NCBI GenBank assembly: GCA_016715285.1
Contig: JADKAO010000005.1
Location: 310,001 to 374,000, forward strand
Source of the DNA: Actinomycetales bacterium
Lineage (GTDB): Bacteria > Actinomycetota > Actinomycetes > Actinomycetales > Dermatophilaceae
Direction of reading: 5' to 3'
DNA: 64,000 nt
In this document: positions 51,951 through 60,494 of the stretch, in pieces
Numbering within the stretch: position 1 is the first letter of the stretch
How the letters are laid out: each line of letters begins with the position of its first letter
Position numbers and translations under genes: made by a program
Notes under the pieces: generated by a model
The model's database searches: none
Told to the model about the DNA's origin: nothing
The model's input: the letters and a program-made list of their open reading frames with translations, nothing else

Positions 51951-52720
51951 TGTCGTTCGTCCACCGCTACACCGAAGACCAATCCCGACCGACGGTGGGA
52001 GCTGCCCTGCGCGACATGGCGATCCGCGCCATCGCTCCGGCGGTGGTGCTGTGGGCGGCAATCGTTGCAGGGGGCTTTGTCGTCAAGGGGCCCTTGGGAG
52101 ACCTCCCGGGCGAAGACCAGATCAACCGCGACGTGCGAGCCGCCGTCGGCGCGCAATGGGATGGCCTCACCCACTGGTGGTCGACGATCGGCAACACCGA
52201 GATCATCATCGGCACGTGTGTCATCGCGGTCGCGATTCTCTTCTTCCGCACCCGGCAGTGGTGGCTCGCTCTCGTGCCAGCGCTTGCAATCTCGTTGCAG
52301 GCCACTGTCTTTGTCATCGCAGCAAATCTTGTCAACCGCGCTCGGCCCGACGTTGAGCGTCTTGACCCGGCCCCGCCGACGTCGAGTTACCCCAGCGGCC
52401 ACACCGGTGCGTCCTTTGCGCTCTATCTGACGTTTGCGTTGCTCGCGCAGCGGATCGTCACCAAGCCGCTGCGCTGGATCATCACGGCCGTGTGCGTCGT
52501 CATCCCGTTCTTGGTGGCCTACGCCCGGGTCTATCGCGGCATGCACCATCTGCTTGACGTCGTCGTCGGGATGATCAATGGCACCCTCTGCGCCCTGCTG
52601 GCGTGGCATTACCTGCGCCGGACGGCCACCCGCTCGTCACGCCTCAGCGGCGGGCGCGGCGCACCGCATACGCCCGTCGGACCGATGGGTGTCTCACCGG
52701 AGCGGCCGATTTCGGGGTGA
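51950..52720 (+). CDS. PAP2 family phosphatase, membrane-bound
   Basis: 256 residues, five to six membrane segments. Motif 1 NLVNRARPDVERLD, motif 2 SSYPSGHTGASFAL, motif 3 ARVYRGMHHLLDVVVG. The ATG overlaps the preceding stop as TGATG, with GGAGG seven bases upstream. It is not a close duplicate of the first PAP2, so the pair may have different substrates or act in series. Confidence 0.88.
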   Translation: MSFVHRYTEDQSRPTVGAALRDMAIRAIAPAVVLWAAIVAGGFVVKGPLGDLPGEDQINRDVRAAVGAQWDGLTHWWSTIGNTEIIIGTCVIAVAILFFRTRQWWLALVPALAISLQATVFVIAANLVNRARPDVERLDPAPPTSSYPSGHTGASFALYLTFALLAQRIVTKPLRWIITAVCVVIPFLVAYARVYRGMHHLLDVVVGMINGTLCALLAWHYLRRTATRSSRLSGGRGAPHTPVGPMGVSPERPISG

Positions 52721-52741
52721 GCCGCGCCCGGGGCGACGCCA

Positions 52742-53578
52742 CTACACCTTCGCGTAGCGGGCGCGGGCGGCGGAATACACCGCGTATGCCGCAAACCCGG
52801 CTGCGATGACGACGAGCGGGATCCGTCCGCCCGGCAACTCGAGGAGTTTGCGGAGCCCGCCGTCCAGCCCGGTGGACTCAGCAGCGTTGCCGTTCTTCGC
52901 CGCCGCGAAGAAGACGCCGGCGACGAGCGCGAGCGCGACGCCCTTGGCGGCATACCCGAAGGTGCCGGCGCGGACTGCCCACGTGCCCGGGTGCTCGCGC
53001 AGGTCATGGAGGAAGCGCTTCTTGACGCCCTTGTAGACGTGATAGATCGCGATGCCCAAGATGATCGCGCCGACGACGGCGACGAGAGCCTGGCCGAGCG
53101 GCCGGTCCATGATCTGCGCTGTCACATCGGCGGTCTGGGTCTTGCTCGAGGACCCGGCGCCGCGAACGAAGGACAGACAACTCCACGCGAGCGCGAGGTA
53201 GAGGACGGCCTTGGCGGCCGACTTGAAGCGGGTGCTCTTGTCGCGGCGGATGATGGCCTCGGAGATCTGCCACAGCGCGAGCAAGACGAACCCGCCAACG
53301 CCCACGATGAGGCTGAGTTTGCCCACGTTGGTGTCCGCGAGCGCGGCGAACGCCCCCGACTGGTCTGCTGCCTCGACTCCGCTGGTCGCTGCGGCATTGG
53401 GTTCTGCCGTCGGTTCGCGGGTGAACGTCAACCCGCCAGCGAGTTGTAGCGCAAGCCAGGCGATGAGCAAGTGGACGAGACCGTTGACGGCATACCCCAC
53501 TCTGGCGCCGTTCTCGACAATGGGGTGACCGCCGATCTCGCGGGCAGCCTCGGTGACGCTGACTTCGTTGTCTGACAT
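52742..53578 (-). CDS. DUF1206 domain membrane protein
   Basis: 278 residues with six predicted membrane segments in three repeated pairs, the layout of DUF1206 (each repeat begins near GYAVNG, YLALAW, GYAAKG). Acidic N-terminus with a conserved ARVGYAVNGLVHLLIAWLA. The ATG at 53578 has AAGGAG. Members are uncharacterised. It converges with the PAP2 operon 21 bases away. Confidence 0.88.
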   Translation of the reverse strand: MSDNEVSVTEAAREIGGHPIVENGARVGYAVNGLVHLLIAWLALQLAGGLTFTREPTAEPNAAATSGVEAADQSGAFAALADTNVGKLSLIVGVGGFVLLALWQISEAIIRRDKSTRFKSAAKAVLYLALAWSCLSFVRGAGSSSKTQTADVTAQIMDRPLGQALVAVVGAIILGIAIYHVYKGVKKRFLHDLREHPGTWAVRAGTFGYAAKGVALALVAGVFFAAAKNGNAAESTGLDGGLRKLLELPGGRIPLVVIAAGFAAYAVYSAARARYAKV

Positions 53579-53693
53579 CTGGGCTCCTTGTGCCGCCTGT
53601 TCCCCGAGCGGTACCCCATGGTGACTGGCGTAGTCGTTCTGCGCTAGCTCCACGCGGTGCATCGTGCCGTCAGGTTTGCGGCACACTGTGCCG

Positions 53694-54131
53694 ATGATCG
53701 ACGTCCGCCGCGGCACGCCAGCAGATCTCGACGTCATCGTGCGTCTCGCGGCGGCATACTGCATCGCCGAGGAGCAGCCGTTCGATGAGGTGACGGTGCG
53801 CGGTGCGATGGTGCCGCTGCTTGCCGCCGATGAGCATGGCCACGTGTGGGTGGCCCAAGATGGCGAACACCTCGTCGGGTATGCCGTCCTGACCTGGGGC
53901 TGGTCGATCGAGTCCGGTGGGCGCGAGGCCCTGCTTGACGAGGTGTATGCCGGTCGCTCCGGTTCGGGCATCGGCACGGCGCTCGTCGAACAGTGTCTGA
54001 GGGCAGCGCAAGAAGCAGGTGCACGAGCGATCTTCCTGGAGACCGAGATCGACAACGACGCAGCTCGGCGGTTGTATCGACGGCACGGCTTTACCGAGGA
54101 ACTCTCGGTGTGGATGCGCTCCGTGCTGTAG
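53694..54131 (+). CDS. GNAT family N-acetyltransferase
   Basis: 145 residues. Motif A is RSGSGIGTALVEQCL, and motif B is IFLETEIDNDAARRLYRRHGF. It is compact and may acetylate a small molecule. The ATG at 53694 gives the normal family N-terminus. The end is 44 bases before the tRNA gene. Confidence 0.85.
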   Translation: MIDVRRGTPADLDVIVRLAAAYCIAEEQPFDEVTVRGAMVPLLAADEHGHVWVAQDGEHLVGYAVLTWGWSIESGGREALLDEVYAGRSGSGIGTALVEQCLRAAQEAGARAIFLETEIDNDAARRLYRRHGFTEELSVWMRSVL

Positions 54132-54174
54132 CCCGGCCTGTTGCTGAATCGGAGCATGCGGTGCAAGAACTCGG

Positions 54175-54247
54175 AGCCGCCTTGGGGAATCGAACCCCAG
54201 ACCTATTCATTACGAGTGAATCGCTCTACCGACTGAGCTAAGGCGGC
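54175..54247 (-). tRNA. tRNA-Thr (CGT anticodon)
   Basis: A full cloverleaf is readable on the minus strand. The 7-bp acceptor is GCCGCCT with AGGCGGC. D arm is GCTC-GAGC, the anticodon stem ATTCA/TGAAT, loop CTCGTAA (anticodon CGT, reading ACG), T arm TGGGG-TTCGATT-CCCCA. CCA is not encoded. Confidence 0.95.
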
Positions 54248-54330
54248 TTGCACCCCCAGCAGGGGCACGGCTGACGAGTATACGGACGCCGCGCCGGACG
54301 ACGAAACCGGACGCCCGCAACGGGCTCAGG

Positions 54331-55932
54331 TCAGCACTTCAGCCCGTCTTGGGGCACGGTCCCGTTGACGAAATAGGCGTCGATCGGGCGGTCGATGCAC
54401 GAGTTCGAGTGCGTGTATGCCGTGTGCCCGTCACCGTCGTAGGTCAACAGCACGGCGTTGGACAGTTGCTCCTTGAGCCGCACTGACCACTCGTAGATCG
54501 TCGCTGGGTCACGGGTCGTGCCGACGACCACGATCGGGCCACTGCCAGCTGCGGAGACCTTCTTGGGCGCCTTCCCTGACTGGATCGGCCACACACCACA
54601 CGGCACCGAACCCCACGCGAGCATGCGGCCCCACGTCGGCGCGGTCTTTTCGAAGTCGTTGGCGTTCTTCTCGACGATCGCCAGATCAGCGGTGTCGGGC
54701 CGGTCGAGGCAGTTGACGGCATAGATGACTTCCATGATGTTGCCCGTGTAGTCACCGGAGGAAGTGCGGTCGGCATACCGGTTGGCCAAGTCCATGAGCG
54801 GCGTGCCGTCGCCGTCGATTGCCGCGCGCAGAGCGAGCGTGAGCGAGTTCCAGGACGACTTCGAATACATCGCGTAGGCGAGGCCGATCGAACCCCACGC
54901 CTCGTTGAGTTCCTTGACCCGCGAGTCACCCGAGATCGGCAGGGGGGTCGCGTCCAGGCGCTTGAGGAAGTCCCGGATCCACTGCATACCCTCGTCAACG
55001 CTATTGCCGATCGGGCAACTGCCCTTCTTCACGCAACTGTCGACATAGGCCCGCGTCGCCAGTTCGAAGCCACGTCCCTGGCCCTCCGACACCTCGGCCG
55101 AGGTCAGATCCGGCGGCACGACGCCGTCGAGGACAAAACGCCCCACCTGCGTGGGGAAGAGGTCGGCATACGTGGCGCCCAAAAAGGTCCCATAGGACTT
55201 GCCGAGGTAATGCAGCTTCGGTTCGCCGAGCAGCGCCCGCAAAATGTCCATGTCGCGCGCAGCCTCCTCGGTCGAGAGGTGCGCGAGCTTCTCGCCACCC
55301 TTGGCCTTGCACCCGTCGGCGAGCATCTGCCCACCGGCAACGAAGGCCTTCTCCTCAGCGGCATCGTCCGGCGTCGGGTCCATCCCCAAGAACGAGTCGA
55401 GTTGCTCGTCGCTGATGCAGTCGAGCGGGTCTGAGGCACCGACTCCCCGCGGGTCGAAGCCCACGATGTCAAAGCGATTGCGGACCTCGCGGCCGACAAT
55501 CTGGTCGGCATACATGGCGTATTCGACACCGGACCCACCCGGCCCACCCGGGTTGACCACGAGCGAGCCGATCCGTGAGCCAGGTGTCTTGGCCTTGACC
55601 CGCAGCAGCTTGATCGACAGCTTGGCCCCGTCAGGTTTGGCGTAATCCAGCGGCACCGACATCGTCGCGCACTCGCCGCCAGAGCAGGAGCGCCAGGACA
55701 GCTGCTGCGCGTAATACGACGCGAGCTTCTCCTGCCCCAGCGGGGGCTTCGTGATCGGGGTTGAGGTGGGATTGGCCCCCGGGCCGTCGGAGCCTCGTGT
55801 GGTGGTGCTTCCCGTCGGAGATGGAGTGTTGACAAAGGGCAACACCAAACAAGACGAGAGCGTGACCGCTACGACCACAGCGGCGCCGACGATCGACATC
55901 CTGAGACGGGCCTTGGTGTGGCGATGAGTCAC
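54331..55932 (-). CDS. Secreted alpha/beta hydrolase (S33/TAP-like peptidase)
   Basis: 533 residues. Signal peptide with lipobox (AAVVVAVTLSSC), Thr/Pro linker, then the alpha/beta fold: nucleophile in GKSYGTFLG (G-x-S-x-G), the oxyanion segment NPGGPGGSG, and the acid/His toward the C-terminus (THSNSC, DGDGHTAY). The TAP-like C-terminal segment is present. It is a probable proline-preferring tripeptidyl aminopeptidase outside the cell. GTG at 55932 with AAGGAG upstream is preferred. Confidence 0.88.
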   Translation of the reverse strand: MTHRHTKARLRMSIVGAAVVVAVTLSSCLVLPFVNTPSPTGSTTTRGSDGPGANPTSTPITKPPLGQEKLASYYAQQLSWRSCSGGECATMSVPLDYAKPDGAKLSIKLLRVKAKTPGSRIGSLVVNPGGPGGSGVEYAMYADQIVGREVRNRFDIVGFDPRGVGASDPLDCISDEQLDSFLGMDPTPDDAAEEKAFVAGGQMLADGCKAKGGEKLAHLSTEEAARDMDILRALLGEPKLHYLGKSYGTFLGATYADLFPTQVGRFVLDGVVPPDLTSAEVSEGQGRGFELATRAYVDSCVKKGSCPIGNSVDEGMQWIRDFLKRLDATPLPISGDSRVKELNEAWGSIGLAYAMYSKSSWNSLTLALRAAIDGDGTPLMDLANRYADRTSSGDYTGNIMEVIYAVNCLDRPDTADLAIVEKNANDFEKTAPTWGRMLAWGSVPCGVWPIQSGKAPKKVSAAGSGPIVVVGTTRDPATIYEWSVRLKEQLSNAVLLTYDGDGHTAYTHSNSCIDRPIDAYFVNGTVPQDGLKC

Positions 55933-56008
55933 CGTGACGACGCTCCTTGGCTGGGTGGCACGACGCCGCGAAACCCGACGTGCGTGATGTGAAGCAACGA
56001 CCTGCAGG

Positions 56009-57160
56009 CTACCTGCCACCGGCCCGCGGCACTTGGAGCGCCACCGCCATCGCCTCCAGCGCGAGGAGCGGGGGGACGTTGAGGTTGATCCGCTCACGTG
56101 CTTCGCTGATCGCGTCCATGCACTGGAGGAGGCGTTCTGAAGGCATCGCACTCGCGAGGGCATGGACCTGGTCGGTGACCTCCGTATTGACCAACTCCAC
56201 CGGTGCCCCTGCGCGCACGACCAGGGCGTCGCGATACATCGACAATAGGTCGATCAGCGACCGGTCGACGACGTCACGACCATGACGGGTCGCCCGTGCC
56301 TTTTGCTCGCGTTCGAGGGCCGACAGTTGCGAGCGGACGTGCGGTGGCTGGGTGCGGGCCCCGGGATCGGCGCCCAGAGTCTCCAGCAGTCGAGTGCGCT
56401 CGCGCGCGTCGCGCTCAGCCGACGACGCTGCCGACTCCTCGGTAGCGATCCCGGCGAGATCTGCGGCCGCACCCACGGCGTCGCCGACTGACCGGATCCG
56501 CAGCGGCATCGACACCACCTCATGGCGCCGATTGCGCGCGGCGTCGTCGCGGGCCAGACGTCGTGCCATTCCGACATGGCTTTGGGCCGCGCGCGCGGCA
56601 TACGCCGCCATAGGAGCCGGTATGCCGTCCCGCCGGGTGAGCAACTCGGCGACCGCCCCAGCAGGCGGAGTGCGAAGCCGGATGTGGCGTGACCTCGACC
56701 GGATGGTGATGATCACGTCCTCGAGCGACGGGGCGCACAGGATCCACACCGTGCGAGGGGTGGGTTCTTCGAGCGCCTTGAGCAAGGCGTCGGCAGCGCG
56801 CTCGGTGAGCCGGTCGGCGTCCTCGATGACGATGACCCGCCACCGGCCAACCGACGGACGCAACCCGGCCTCGTGCACGAGCGCGCGGGTGTCGTCGACC
56901 TTGATCGACAATCCCTCGGTGGCGACGATGGTGACGTCAGCGTGGGTGCCTTCGATCGCGGTGCGGCACTCACGGCATACCCCGCAGCCGTGCTCCTCAC
57001 ACTGGAGGGCGGCTGCGAAGGCGCGAGCCGCAGTCGATCGCCCCGACCCAGGCGGCCCGGTGAGCAACCACGCATGAGTCATGCCCGCAGGGTCGCGCGC
57101 GGCGAAGCTCAACGCCCGGACGGTCTGCGACTGCCCGACGACGTCATCCCACACGGTCAT
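56009..57160 (-). CDS. holB: DNA polymerase III subunit delta'
   Basis: 383 residues. A clamp-loader AAA+ protein: Walker A-like GPPGSGRST, a four-cysteine zinc knuckle (C-x4-C-x2-C-x2-C in CEEHGCGVCREC), VIVIEDADRL (Walker B), and the SRC-like sensor segment. C-terminal half is helical, as in DnaX-partner proteins. The ATG overlaps the tmk stop by 4 bases (ATGA). Confidence 0.93.
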   Translation of the reverse strand: MTVWDDVVGQSQTVRALSFAARDPAGMTHAWLLTGPPGSGRSTAARAFAAALQCEEHGCGVCRECRTAIEGTHADVTIVATEGLSIKVDDTRALVHEAGLRPSVGRWRVIVIEDADRLTERAADALLKALEEPTPRTVWILCAPSLEDVIITIRSRSRHIRLRTPPAGAVAELLTRRDGIPAPMAAYAARAAQSHVGMARRLARDDAARNRRHEVVSMPLRIRSVGDAVGAAADLAGIATEESAASSAERDARERTRLLETLGADPGARTQPPHVRSQLSALEREQKARATRHGRDVVDRSLIDLLSMYRDALVVRAGAPVELVNTEVTDQVHALASAMPSERLLQCMDAISEARERINLNVPPLLALEAMAVALQVPRAGGR

Positions 57161-57828
57161 TGCACCACCCCCTCGGCCCGCAGGCGCGCCACGATCTTCC
57201 GGTGGAGTTGCTCCGGTGGCAGGGTCGCGTCGAGCACGAGATAACGCTCAGGAGCGGCTGCCGCGATCTCGAGGAAGTGTTGCCGCACCCGCGCATGGAA
57301 ATCGTCGTGCTCGGACTCCAGCCGGTCATGGGTAGCACCCCGGCGCGCGCGACCTACCTCCGGCGACACGTCGAGCACGATCGTGAGGTCAGGGAACAAG
57401 CCCCCCACGGCCCACGTGAGCAACTGGTGCACCTCGTCAGACCCCAACGAACGACCGGCACCTTGATATGCGATGGAACTGTCGGTGTAGCGGTCGGTGA
57501 GGACGTCGATGCCCCGAGCGAGTGACGGGCGGATCAACTCATCAACGTGGTGGGCCTTGTCGGCGGCGAAGAGGAGGGCTTCGGCGCGGGGTGACACGTG
57601 CCCGCCGTGCAGCACGAGATCGCGGATCTCGCTCCCGAGAGGGGTGCCGCCGGGCTGTCTGGTGACGACGACCTCTCGGCCCGCCTCCTCTAACATCGCG
57701 GTGAGGAGGCGGACCTGAGTCGACTTGCCCGCGCCATCGCCGCCCTCGAAGGCGACGAACAAGCCGCGTCGAGGCGAGCTGGGCTGCTCGGCCAGGGTGG
57801 ACGCGTCGTCGCGGGTGGAGTTTGCCAC
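57157..57828 (-). CDS. tmk: Thymidylate kinase
   Basis: 223 residues. P-loop FVAFEGGDGAGKSTQ, the DRX motif TDRYTDSSIAYQGAGR, and the LID arginine region. It phosphorylates dTMP for DNA synthesis. It precedes holB, a frequent pairing. The start is ATG at 57828. Confidence 0.94.
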   Translation of the reverse strand: MANSTRDDASTLAEQPSSPRRGLFVAFEGGDGAGKSTQVRLLTAMLEEAGREVVVTRQPGGTPLGSEIRDLVLHGGHVSPRAEALLFAADKAHHVDELIRPSLARGIDVLTDRYTDSSIAYQGAGRSLGSDEVHQLLTWAVGGLFPDLTIVLDVSPEVGRARRGATHDRLESEHDDFHARVRQHFLEIAAAAPERYLVLDATLPPEQLHRKIVARLRAEGVVQ

Positions 57829-57891
57829 GCTGGGCAGCCTAGGCCAGGGGCCTGACCCTCAGGCGTCTCGGGTGGCCGCGGTCTGCCGCCC

Positions 57892-58707
57892 TCAGGGGTG
57901 ACGTTCCGCGTTGGCCTTGATCGCGTCGTGCACATACTGCGCGAGGCCTGGACGCACTGCTTCATAGGTCGCGGTGAAGCGGGGGTCTTCGAGGTACATC
58001 TCCGCGAGGCCGCAATGCATCGCATAGGAACAGTCGTAGAACCGCTCGATGCTCGCGCGGTGGAGTTCGGCTGCGGCCGTGGCGGTTTGGCTGTCCGCCG
58101 GGTTGCCCGCGTCGTATGCCGCCGCGAAGGCTTCGTTGACTGCCTCCTGTTCGGCTTTGACGGCCTCCCAGTCAGCACGGGTGTAGTGCTTGGTGCGGCT
58201 CGCGGACTGTTCCCACGCGGCTGAGTCGCCCCAACGGTCCTTGGCTTCGGCGGCATACTCCTCTCCGAAAGAGTCACCGAACATCGTGCGCATCTCGTCG
58301 TCGGTCATGGGCTGGTTGGTCATGTCTTTCTCCAGTGCTCGGTCGATGGCCTGGACGAGTTCGGTGAGCTCGCCCAGACGTGCGGTGATCACATCACGTT
58401 GCCGCCGTAGGTGATTGGAGACCGGTGCATCGTCGTCAAGGAGCGCTCGCACCTCGTCGAGCCCAAACTCCAGGCGGCGGTAGACGACGATCGTGCGCAG
58501 CCGCGCGAGGTCGTCGTGGGTGTAGAGCCGGTACCCGGCCGAGGTGCGGTCGCTCGGGATGAGCAGCCCGATCTCGTCATAGTGATGCAGGGTGCGGACG
58601 GTGACACCGAAGCGCTCGGCTACCTGCCCCACCGTGAGACCCGGCCCGTATGCCGTCCCGTCCAGGTCCCCGGATGGGTCCTGGCGGCGAGGCGGTGATG
58701 CGGTCAT
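57892..58707 (-). CDS. MerR family regulator with TipAS domain (TipAL-like)
   Basis: 271 residues. An N-terminal MerR helix-turn-helix (VGQVAERFGVTVRTLHHYDEIGLL), a coiled dimerisation helix (RRQRDVITARLGELTELVQAIDRAL), and the C-terminal TipAS ligand domain (FYDCSYAMHCGLAEMYLEDPRFTATYE). TipAS binds cyclic thiopeptide antibiotics. ATG at 58707 is chosen, and its own promoter/operator lies just upstream. Cys in YDCSYAMHC may take part in binding. The GATC-like DNA promoter fits TipAL self-control. Confidence 0.92.
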   Translation of the reverse strand: MTASPPRRQDPSGDLDGTAYGPGLTVGQVAERFGVTVRTLHHYDEIGLLIPSDRTSAGYRLYTHDDLARLRTIVVYRRLEFGLDEVRALLDDDAPVSNHLRRQRDVITARLGELTELVQAIDRALEKDMTNQPMTDDEMRTMFGDSFGEEYAAEAKDRWGDSAAWEQSASRTKHYTRADWEAVKAEQEAVNEAFAAAYDAGNPADSQTATAAAELHRASIERFYDCSYAMHCGLAEMYLEDPRFTATYEAVRPGLAQYVHDAIKANAERHP

Positions 58708-58713
58708 AAGTCG

Positions 58714-58744
58714 ATCGTGACGCCTCACCCCGCGTGAGGGTCAA
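58714..58744 (-). promoter_or_regulatory. TipA-like MerR operator and promoter of the TipAL-like gene
   Basis: Minus strand: -35 TTGACC (58744-58739), 19-base spacer holding dyad CCTCAC/GTGAGG (58723-58728 and 58734-58739), -10 CACGAT (58719-58714). A 19-base spacer is the MerR hallmark, and the streptomycete tipA promoter carries a similar CCTCAC...GTGAGG dyad. Six bases separate the -10 from the ATG, so the transcript is probably leaderless. Confidence 0.65.
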
Positions 58745-60365
58745 GTGGACCGCAGAGAGCCAATGCTGGGGTCGGCTCAACAGCCTCGTCAGGCACAGGT
58801 AGTGAGGTCAAGGCGCACGGACGCGAGTGGTGAATCAGATGGCACCCAGTCTCGATCGATGGCGCAACGCAGTCGCCTCCGCGGCACCGGGCGAGTGGGT
58901 CCGGTGCCGGCGGTGGGCCTGGTGCCGGGCGGGCGGTGGGGGTGGGGGTGGGGGTGGTGGGATTCTCCAGCGCGGTCCGGGAGGTTGGGTCCCATGGTGG
59001 CGACGTGGAGGAGTAAACCAGTGCCGCTGAAGTCGTCGTGGTGATCAGTGTCCGACCAAGCTCGTCCGGGGTGACGCTGGTGCTCCACCCAGGTGACTCC
59101 TTGGCGTGATTGCAGCGCTCGCATAATCCTGCGGCGTTGGTCAACTCGGTGAGCCCACCCTCACGATGTGGCAGCGCGTGATCGATATGTCGGATTGGTG
59201 CACCGCACCACGGGGTGCGACACCATTGATCCCGCGCGACGACGACCCGACGCAGATGCTGAGGGAAGAAACGTCGACGAGGGTCGGCGTCGGCGATGCT
59301 GCCCGACCGTGGGTCGAGGTAGAGCCGTCGGATCCACACCTGGGCTTGGTCAGGTGCGCCATTCTCTTTCGTGGGCGCTCCCGCCCGACTTGCCGACGGG
59401 TTGTCGGCGCATGGTTCCTCGCCACCGCCGATCGCGAGCGCACGGGCGAAAGCCGCGGGCACGGGGCCGTACCCAGGAATGAACGCCGGCGTGTGGTCGC
59501 CCGCTAGCAGCGAGACATCTGACATCACGAGGCCGATCTCGACCGGGACGGCCGAGGCCGTGACTTGGCCAGTGACTCTCTCGACCAAAGTGTCGGCCTT
59601 GACCTGGTCGAGCGAGCGCGGATCCCCGGCCGCGCGGGCAGCACCGGCTGCGCCGTTCAGGGCCGCGAAGACCGCGACCGCCTGAGCGACAGGAAGCAAG
59701 GCGGTGAGGTGGGCCATGGTGTCGGGTGCTGGCCGGATCGACACCCGCCGCTGCGTCACGGCATACGCGGCCCGATTGACGACCGAGCGCGGGTCGAGTT
59801 CGTAGGCAATCGCCATCGCGGCCGCGCGCACTTGCTTGTCAGACAGCTTCCCCAACCGGCCCGCCAGGCGCGCGTCTGCTTGTCGCCGGTCATCCGCGTC
59901 GAGCACCGCGGTGGCTTGAACGACGAGCGTAGCCCTCCACTCGGACAGCTCGCCCGACGTCAAAGCGGCCATGGTGTGTGGCATCTCGTGGACGAGCGCC
60001 TTGGCCACCCCCAGATGGCGACTGCCACGCGTCGGTGACTCTCGGCGGGCCAACGCGACTTGCTCGGCAATGCCGACACCCAGCTTGGCGGCGGGTACTC
60101 CCGCGGCGCGCTGGGTAGCGCGCTCAGACGCGTCGAACGCGACTGCGATCCGAGCCTGAGCCGCCGCCAACGCACCCTTGACTGACTCCAGAGCTGAGAT
60201 CAGTTCAAGTCGGTTGGCATCTGCGCTCACGGCTCCGACCATCATCCCGGCCGCGCTATTGCGCTCCGACGCCGAGGAATCGTCTGGCTCCTCCACGTGG
60301 CCGTCGAGCAGCGCGAGCCGGGAAATGAACTCCCGGATCTCGGCAATGGTCGGCGCTGTGGACAT
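58725..60365 (-). CDS. DUF222 / HNH endonuclease domain protein
   Basis: 546 residues. An N-terminal DUF222 helical domain runs to about residue 300; the HNH nuclease follows (CRTPWCGAPIRHIDHALP, then GLCERCNHAKE with zinc cysteines). This is the 13E12 repeat-type family, abundant in mycobacteria and other actinobacteria and often counted as LexA-regulated there. It probably nicks DNA during repair or mobile-element defence. The 3' end overlaps the TipAL-like promoter. A Pro-Thr repeat near residue 475 is coded by a G-rich repeat. Confidence 0.9.
   Translation of the reverse strand: MSTAPTIAEIREFISRLALLDGHVEEPDDSSASERNSAAGMMVGAVSADANRLELISALESVKGALAAAQARIAVAFDASERATQRAAGVPAAKLGVGIAEQVALARRESPTRGSRHLGVAKALVHEMPHTMAALTSGELSEWRATLVVQATAVLDADDRRQADARLAGRLGKLSDKQVRAAAMAIAYELDPRSVVNRAAYAVTQRRVSIRPAPDTMAHLTALLPVAQAVAVFAALNGAAGAARAAGDPRSLDQVKADTLVERVTGQVTASAVPVEIGLVMSDVSLLAGDHTPAFIPGYGPVPAAFARALAIGGGEEPCADNPSASRAGAPTKENGAPDQAQVWIRRLYLDPRSGSIADADPRRRFFPQHLRRVVVARDQWCRTPWCGAPIRHIDHALPHREGGLTELTNAAGLCERCNHAKESPGWSTSVTPDELGRTLITTTTSAALVYSSTSPPWDPTSRTALENPTTPTPTPTARPAPGPPPAPDPLARCRGGDCVAPSIETGCHLIHHSRPCALTSLPVPDEAVEPTPALALCGPLDPHAG
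58931..58961 (+). repeat. G-run repeat with quadruplex potential
   Basis: The plus strand has five close runs of three to five G (GGG, GGGGG, GGGGG, GGGGG, GGG), within the C-terminal Pro-Thr coding repeat of the HNH gene. A G-quadruplex could form on the non-template strand or DNA. Confidence 0.7.
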
Positions 60366-60371
60366 ACCGAC

Positions 60372-60400
60372 ATTCTATCCGACGCCTGTTCGAGTTACAA
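60372..60400 (-). promoter_or_regulatory. Promoter of the HNH gene with a LexA-like box in the spacer
   Basis: Minus strand: -35 TTGTAA (60400-60395), 17-base spacer, -10 TAGAAT (60377-60372), ATG six bases later. The spacer holds TCGAACAGGCGTCGGA (60393-60378), matching 14 of 16 positions of the actinobacterial SOS box form TCGAAC-N4-GTTCGA. DNA damage would therefore induce the gene. No 5' leader is expected. Confidence 0.6.
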
Positions 60401-60494
60401 GCCAATCTTTGTGAATATCAACCCGATTGCGCTGTTCTACTCGGCCCTGCTTTGCCCTGCTCAGGAGGACCGCACTCCTCACCACGCCCGGGCG

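Noticed and set aside
58931..58961. G-rich repeat as a regulatory element
   Set aside because: It lies inside a coding Pro-Thr repeat, so codon repetition explains it; kept only as a repeat.
58725..60365. DUF222-HNH gene as an intron or insertion element
   Set aside because: No flanking inverted repeats, target duplication or transposase; the gene has its own promoter.
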